Source: Phascolarctos cinereus
Taxonomy: Eukaryota; Chordata; Mammalia; Diprotodontia; Phascolarctidae
Direction: 5' to 3'
Assembly: GCF_002099425.1 (NCBI RefSeq)
Contig: NW_018343982.1
Location: 11,381,501-11,445,500, forward strand
DNA length: 64,000 nt
The position numbers and the translations under genes were made by a program. Shown here one piece after another: positions 58,991 through 64,000 of this stretch (the first letter of the stretch is position 1; each line of letters begins with the position of its first letter). Under the pieces are notes generated by a model. That model had not been told where the DNA came from. It did no database searches and saw only the letters and a list, made by a program, of their open reading frames with translations.

Positions 58991-59735
58991 AGCTATCTTC
59001 ATGGAGTATTGATTAGGCCATTGCAGTCCCAACCATTCTGAGAAGCAGACCAGATAAAACTGCTTATATGTTATAAAATTACTCTAGCAATTTATCGTGT
59101 ATTAAATGCCTACTTGAGGGAATGCTATAAGATAGTAAATAGCAAGTTGTCTCAATATTTACAGAACATGTGCACATTGTCTCAAGGTCTCCCAGTTGTG
59201 CAATTTTAATTGTAACTTTTAGAACAAGGAGCTTTTGGTTCTTAAATGAGTGGGCTCTGCCCTACCGTGTACACTTCAGCTGATAGATTTTGAGAACTGC
59301 TCATTTTTTCCACAAGCAGAAGTCACAGAGGCAGTACTGTTACTGTACTATACTGCCTCTCCCAAGAGTGCCAGGATCTTGAAAGAGGGAGAGATCCCTG
59401 CCAGATGGAGAGCCCTCACAAAAAATGGGTCATTTTGGGCTTTGCCTGAGAAACAAAATGTGAAAATGAACAATTGTGGTGCAGTGAGAAGAATGTAAGA
59501 TTTGGAGTAAGACTTTGAGTTCATATGCTAGCTCTGATACTTACTCTCTGTGTGACCTCTGACAAATCACATAACTTTTCTGGACCTCCTGCTTTCTTAT
59601 CTGCACAATGAGAGGGCTGGATTGGGCAAATCTAAGGTTCCTTCCACCTTTAAATCAATTATCTTCTGATCCTAATTGAGTTTTCCTTGGCACATGGCTT
59701 AAACCCACAGGAGACTTCCATCAAGTGGCTCTGAT
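58991..59735. other. Intergenic DNA with a weak MAR1-like stretch
   Basis: 59475-59665 (gagttcatatgctagctctg, gaccttctggacctcctgct-like order) looks like a decayed + strand MAR1. The rest is not recognised. Confidence 0.35.
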
Positions 59736-59740
59736 CCTAT

Positions 59741-59906
59741 TGCTTTTTTGTTTTGTTTTGTTTGGCCAGGCAATTGGGGTTAAGGGACTGTCCCAGGGTC
59801 ACACAGCTAGTAAGTGTCAAGTGTTTGGTCTGAGACTGGATTTGAACCCAGGTCCTCCTGATTCCAGGGTCAGTGCTCTATCTACTATGCCACCTACCTG
59901 CCCCCC
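59741..59906 (-). mobile_element. tRNA-headed SINE with 9-bp target duplication
   Basis: (TTTTG)n tail, caattggggttaagggactg, gggtcacacagctagtaagt, gaacccaggtcctcctgatt, gccacctacctgcccccc. The duplication attgctttt lies at 59739-59747 and 59907-59915; the first copy overlaps the tail. Confidence 0.8.
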
Positions 59907-59934
59907 ATTGCTTTTCTAGACCCCTGGAAGAGCA

Positions 59935-60190
59935 TTTGGGCAGCTAAGTGGCCTACTGGAAGGGGTATGGACTTGGAACCAGGAAGACCTGAATCAAAAT
60001 ATGCCTCAAACTCTAATTAGCTGTTGGGTGCTGGACAAGTCAGTTCACCTCTGTCAGACTCAGTTTCCTCAGCTATGAAAGAGGTGGGATGCTAATTATA
60101 GTGCCTACATCACAGAGCTGTTGTAAGGATCAAATGAAACTCAAGTAAAGTGCTTTGCAAATCTCAAAATGCTATATAACTGTAAGTCAT
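59935..60190 (+). repeat. MIR-type CORE-SINE, near full length
   Basis: gggcagctaagtggcctact, ggacaagtcagttcacctct, gactcagtttcctcagctat, ctgttgtaaggatcaaatga, aaagtgctttgcaaatctca. Confidence 0.7.
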
Positions 60191-60324
60191 CTCATTGTTA
60201 CAGAAAATGGACAAAGGCATGAGAAATTTGAGGGAACAATAATCTTGTTAGAAAATGAAAAACAAAACAAAACAAAACCAATTTGTTTGCCAGCATCACA
60301 GAATCCTCTCAAAATTGAGAAGGC

Positions 60325-60480
60325 AGTGTGGTGTTAATAAAAGAACAACCAAACCTGGCTCTCATATTTCTTAGCCATTTCATCTTGGGTCAGTCACTTC
60401 ATTTTTCTGGGCCTCAGCTTCCTCCTCTATAAAATATCAGGGTTAGATCTCTGAGGACTCTTCTATTTCTGGGAGGCTAT
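60325..60480 (+). repeat. MAR1 SINE
   Basis: ggcagtgtggtgttaataaa, gggcctcagcttcctcctct ataaaatatcagggttag. Confidence 0.55.
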
Positions 60481-60519
60481 GGGTAGAACTAAGATCAGAG
60501 ATCTAATCAAATGCAAACT

Positions 60520-60610
60520 CCTAGATGAGAGGGACTATTTATGTTTTTTGGCTTTTGTGTACCCAGCACCCCCCAGTGCCTTGCACTGGGCTAGTACTTG
60601 TCAAATTCAA
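60520..60610 (+). repeat. L2 LINE 3' tip
   Basis: aaactcctagatgagaggga, gtgtacccagcaccccccag tgccttgcactgggctagta. Confidence 0.5.
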
Positions 60611-60619
60611 TTGATGGCC

Positions 60620-61200
60620 AGAACAGAGTGCTGCCTGGCTTGATTTCAGAGACTAGACAAAATGGGGCTTTGTTTACGGCTCTCATCGATAAACCATTCA
60701 CTTCTCAAACACCAGAATGCTGTTTGCTGTTTTCCACTCTGTTGCCAGGATATCTCAAGTAGTATATGGAAATGATGCCTTCCTTACTGGGAGCAGGAAA
60801 AATTTTCAAATATAAATTAACATAGATCTTGGGAAACAATTAACAAAGCAGTTGACATTACTCACAGTCTTTTAAGGCTTGCCTGTGGAAAATAAACAAT
60901 AATAAGGCACAGCAGAAAGCACTTTCCTGGTGGAAAACATCATGAACACATTTTTGTTTGCCTACCTGAAGGCCTCAACTCTCCTAGCGTCCTGTATAGC
61001 CCCAGGGCATCAAATCTTTTCCCAGTGACCAGAAATATTTCCCTCAGTTTAGTTCTCATTTTTGTGCCTTTAGAAGTTACCTAATGAGGGAAGTACCATG
61101 AGAGTAACCCAAGTCCTTCCAAGGCAAATGAAGCTGGAAAAAAAATCAAGCACAAATATTTTAGAGAAGCATGCCAGAATTTACATGTAGAGATTGGGCT
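60620..61200. other. Repeat-poor intergenic block
   Basis: About 580 bp without any repeat family I recognise, between dense SINE/L2 runs, with balanced composition and no long open frame. Possible conserved non-coding element. Confidence 0.35.
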
Positions 61201-61489
61201 TAAGGAGTGTCTATGGAGTCAGTGTGAAATAGAGGGGTCAGAACAGTAATGGGACTCTGAATACCAATGATCTAGGTTTAGCTTGGCCACAGAGTGACCC
61301 CTCTCTGATCTTCCATTTTTTCTACCGACAAATCACGGAATTGGACTAGATGATTTTTGAAGTACCTTTCAGCTCTGACCATCTATGATTCTAAAATAAC
61401 CTCATCATGTTTTGTTACCTGCAAAAACATGGAAGAATAAGAATAATTATGCATTTGGGCATGGATAAGTGAGTATTTAAATTGTAGTG

Positions 61490-61590
61490 CATTCATTTAT
61501 TTAATGAATATTTATTAAGGTCAAGTGCTAAGTACTAGAGGGATACAGAGATAAAAAAAATATTTTCAAAGAGCTCACAACATTTTATGG
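61490..61590 (-). repeat. L2 LINE 3' tip
   Basis: catttatttaatgaatattt attaaggtcaagtgctaag, tactagagggatacagagat: reverse L2 terminus. Confidence 0.5.
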
Positions 61591-62310
61591 CTAGAAGGGA
61601 TTTAAGTATGAGAAATAGGAATAGGGGCTGAAACTGTGATTTCACTGACATAGGGAACTCTTTGGTGAGGAAAACCCCTCTACCAATGCAGGTTGGCACC
61701 CTTTCTGTAATTTGTAGAGAGTTGCCTAGAGTACCAAGAGATTAAGGGATTTGCCCAGGGTCACATAATCAGTGTCCAAGGTAGAATTGCAGTCTTTCTG
61801 GCTTCAAGGTCAATTCACCGTCCATTAGGCCACACTGCCTGTCACAAGCATATTTTGACCCCACCCTCACACAAAGATGGAGATAAATATATATATATGT
61901 ATATATATATATACATATATATGTATATATGTATGTATGTATATTGTATCTATACTTGTGTATACATATATAGTATAAGATAGATAATGGTCAATCTCTT
62001 TTCTCTGAGAACTCACAGCACTTTGGTCTAGAAAGGAACTTAAGTATGGGAAATAGGGATAGGGACCAGATATGTGATTTTGTTAGTATAGGAAGCTCCC
62101 TTTACCCATTAGCACTTTTGGCAACTTAGAATCTTAGAGAATTGCCTAGAATCTTGAAAGATTAAGGGACTTGCCCAGGGTGATAGAACCAGTATGTAAG
62201 ATAGGACTTGAACCTAGATCTTTGTGGCCTCAAGTTCCGCTCATTATGTACTCTGCCATACTGCCTCCTACAAGTATGTTTTAATCCCACCCTTACATAA
62301 AGATGAAAAC
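61570..62310 (-). repeat. Two diverged tandem copies of a MIR-like unit with a TA microsatellite between
   Basis: Copy 1 about 61570-61885 and copy 2 about 62005-62310. Landmarks in both: ttaagtatgrgaaatagg, gagttgcctagagt / gaattgcctagaat, gggatttgcccagggtcaca / gggacttgcccagggtgata, and past the SINE end cacaagcatattttgacccc / tacaagtatgttttaatccc. The shared flanks suggest one tandem duplication rather than two insertions. Confidence 0.6.
61887..61975. repeat. (TA)n/(TATG)n microsatellite
   Basis: Alternating atatatat, tatgtatg and tatacata units between the two duplicated copies. Confidence 0.85.
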
Positions 62311-62430
62311 ACTGAAGCCTAGAAAATTGAAATCATTTACCCACGATCACACAGATGGTATCAGAGACAGGATTTGAACTCAGATCCTCTTGCCTACAGA
62401 ACCATTGCCTTTTCCACTGTGTCATGGAAT
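62300..62430 (-). repeat. MIR-type SINE fragment
   Basis: gaaatcatttacccacgatc, cacacagatggtatcagaga, tttgaactcagatcctcttg. Confidence 0.6.
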
Positions 62431-62827
62431 TTGAACACAGGCTTTCTTGATTCCAGACAGAGCCAGTGCTTTTTCTACCACACCCCACTGACTCCTGGAC
62501 AAAATTAAAACAAATGGCAACTTAATAAAAATAACATATGCACGGGGGATGCCTTGTAGGAGAGAGGTTTAAGGTTACATTTTTCACTACCAAGTTGAAT
62601 ACTTAAAAAATAAGCACCAGATAAACATGGGGGTGTGGGGTTGGGAGGGAAGAGGTGGGAGTTTGAATTTTATTTACTTGTTAGTTAAATTGTGCGACTG
62701 TGAGAGAAGGTGAGGGGTTGGAGGAAGGTTCTCCTAGCCATTGGATCCCGAGAACAGCAACAATAGCATCTATAGTTCCTGAGACAGCACCAGAGACCTA
62801 GGACGATGGGGGGGGTAGTCGTTTGTC

Positions 62828-63055
62828 TATATGTTGTTCTTGTTCAGTTTTTCAGTTGTGTCTGACTCTGTGACCACATTTGGTATTTCCTTGGCAAAGA
62901 TATTGGAATGGCTTGCCGTTTTCTTCTCCAGTTCATTTTACAGATGAAAAAACTGAGGCAAAGGGTTAAGTGACTTGCCAGAGGTCACACAGCTAGTAAG
63001 TGTCTGAGACTGGATTTGACCTCAGGAATTCTTGACTCCAGGCCCCTAAATGCCC
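62828..63055 (-). mobile_element. tRNA-headed SINE with RTE-type tail
   Basis: gttcttgttcagtttttcag ttgtgtctgactctgtgacc (RTE-type tip in reverse), ttggcaaagatattggaatg, cattttacagatgaaaaaac, cttgccagaggtcacacagc, actccaggcccc. Same family as 126-360. Confidence 0.7.
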
Positions 63056-63680
63056 ATTTGTCTGTATGGAGCATTGGAAAAACATGAGAATTAAGTCAGT
63101 GCCTGCCTATATGTAAGCAGCAAAGCAAAGTAATTTAGATGAAATGGTGTCATGCTAGGTATATGATTTTAAATGCTAAGAGCCAAACCAAACTGGAAAT
63201 AGCTCAGTTAAGCTTATTTGCTCCATTATGACAGGATACTGACCTGGTCTGATTTTAAGATGTTTCCAAGAGCTTGTTATTAGAACTCTTCTTATTTTTT
63301 TTTCAAATAAACAGAAATAGTGGCAGAACTTTGTTTCCTGAGATGCTATACAGGGTGCCTTGAATTCCATTGCCGGCTGGCACTGGTGCCTCACTGTGTC
63401 ATGGAGCACTGCTGTGCAGTTTGAGAGTAGCTGGGGAGCCTCATAAAATGGAAATAAGTATCTCTTTTATACATGGGTGAGCATATGCATACAGCAACAA
63501 TGTTGTTATTAATGTTAAGGAACACTAGCTAGCTCCTTTATGTTTATGTATAATACAATGAACAGAAAACAGCCTAATGGCAATAAAGTTATATAAAGAT
63601 CCTTATGGTCCATGACTTAATGGCCACAGGACCATCTTGCATAGAGATAGAGAGGTTTTGCTGACTAAATCTGAGAGGTA
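63056..63680. other. Intergenic DNA, nothing recognised
   Basis: No gene or repeat family that I can support. Confidence 0.35.
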
Positions 63681-63689
63681 CCTTTTTCT

Positions 63690-64000
63690 CTTCTTTTTTA
63701 AATAAGTTTTTATCGATGTCTTCTGTTTCTTACATCATCATAGTCCTCCCCAGTGTCCCTCCTCTTCCCTCTCCTTCTCCCAGAGAACATCCCATATAAC
63801 AAATAGTATTTTTTACAGAGGAAAAAAAATCAGCATAACTGATCATTCCATGGTAAAAAATCCAAAAACATATGTAGTGTGCAACACCTATGGACCTCCC
63901 ATTTCCACAGACATGTCAGTTAGGGGTATCCTTTAATATTTTTTCATTCATGCTTAATCTTTATAATTTTGTTCTTTACTTTTGATTTTTGGTGTGTTAT
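63690..64000 (-). mobile_element. Probable L1 LINE 3' end, running off the window
   Basis: Begins with a T/A-rich terminus (ttaaataagtttttatcgat), a C/T-rich stretch (tcctcttccctctccttctc) and agaacatcccatataacaaa, the order of a LINE 3' UTR in reverse. Cut by the window end. Confidence 0.4.

Noticed and set aside
43000-64000. Exons of the next gene (TRUB1 expected from human synteny)
   Set aside because: I looked for GC-rich first-exon sequence and pseudouridine-synthase motifs and saw none; the interval appears intergenic.

Overview
This is a vertebrate chromosomal window, almost certainly from a marsupial. The gene is a vertebrate gene split into many short GT-AG exons. The non-coding DNA is AT-rich and crowded with short tRNA-headed SINEs (head gggcagctaggtggc, promoter B box gagttcaaatcc, tail gcaagtcacttaacccc) of the kind abundant in marsupials. 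It also holds MAR1/MIR-type CORE-SINEs, marsupial-style L1 and RTE LINE pieces and many old L2 remnants. I cannot fix the species from sequence alone.

The only protein-coding gene I can support is FHIP2A (older name FAM160B1) on the + strand. Sixteen coding exons run from 4376 to the stop codon at 39858-39860. Joined in phase they give 750 codons before the stop. From memory the mammalian protein is 765 residues and begins with a 15-residue piece (MFSKFTSILQHAVEA) that I do not find here. The first coding exon, promoter and any CpG island therefore lie left of the window, and base 1 is inside an intron. FHIP2A is a HOOK-interacting subunit of the FTS-HOOK-FHIP (FHF) complex, which links the dynein motor to membrane cargo.

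Layout: 1-4375 intron with a target-site-flanked SINE, a long-inverted-repeat foldback element and one arm of a near-identical inverted repeat; 4376-39655 exons and introns loaded with repeats, including an L1 mosaic (13.8-17.4 kb), an L1 5' end (25.96-27.35 kb) and an LTR-like fossil (about 28.43-29.88 kb); 39755-39860 last coding exon; 39861 to about 42,990 a repeat-poor probable 3' UTR ending near an AATAAA at 42963; then about 21 kb of apparently intergenic DNA with L2, MIR/MAR1, Tigger-like, RTE and L1 copies. In human the next gene is, from memory, TRUB1; I see none of it here.

The most unusual structure is an inverted repeat of about 250 bp (3578-3827 and 4592-4845, about 98% identical by eye). 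It brackets the first FHIP2A coding exon in the window, so the pre-mRNA could fold into a long hairpin with that exon in the loop.
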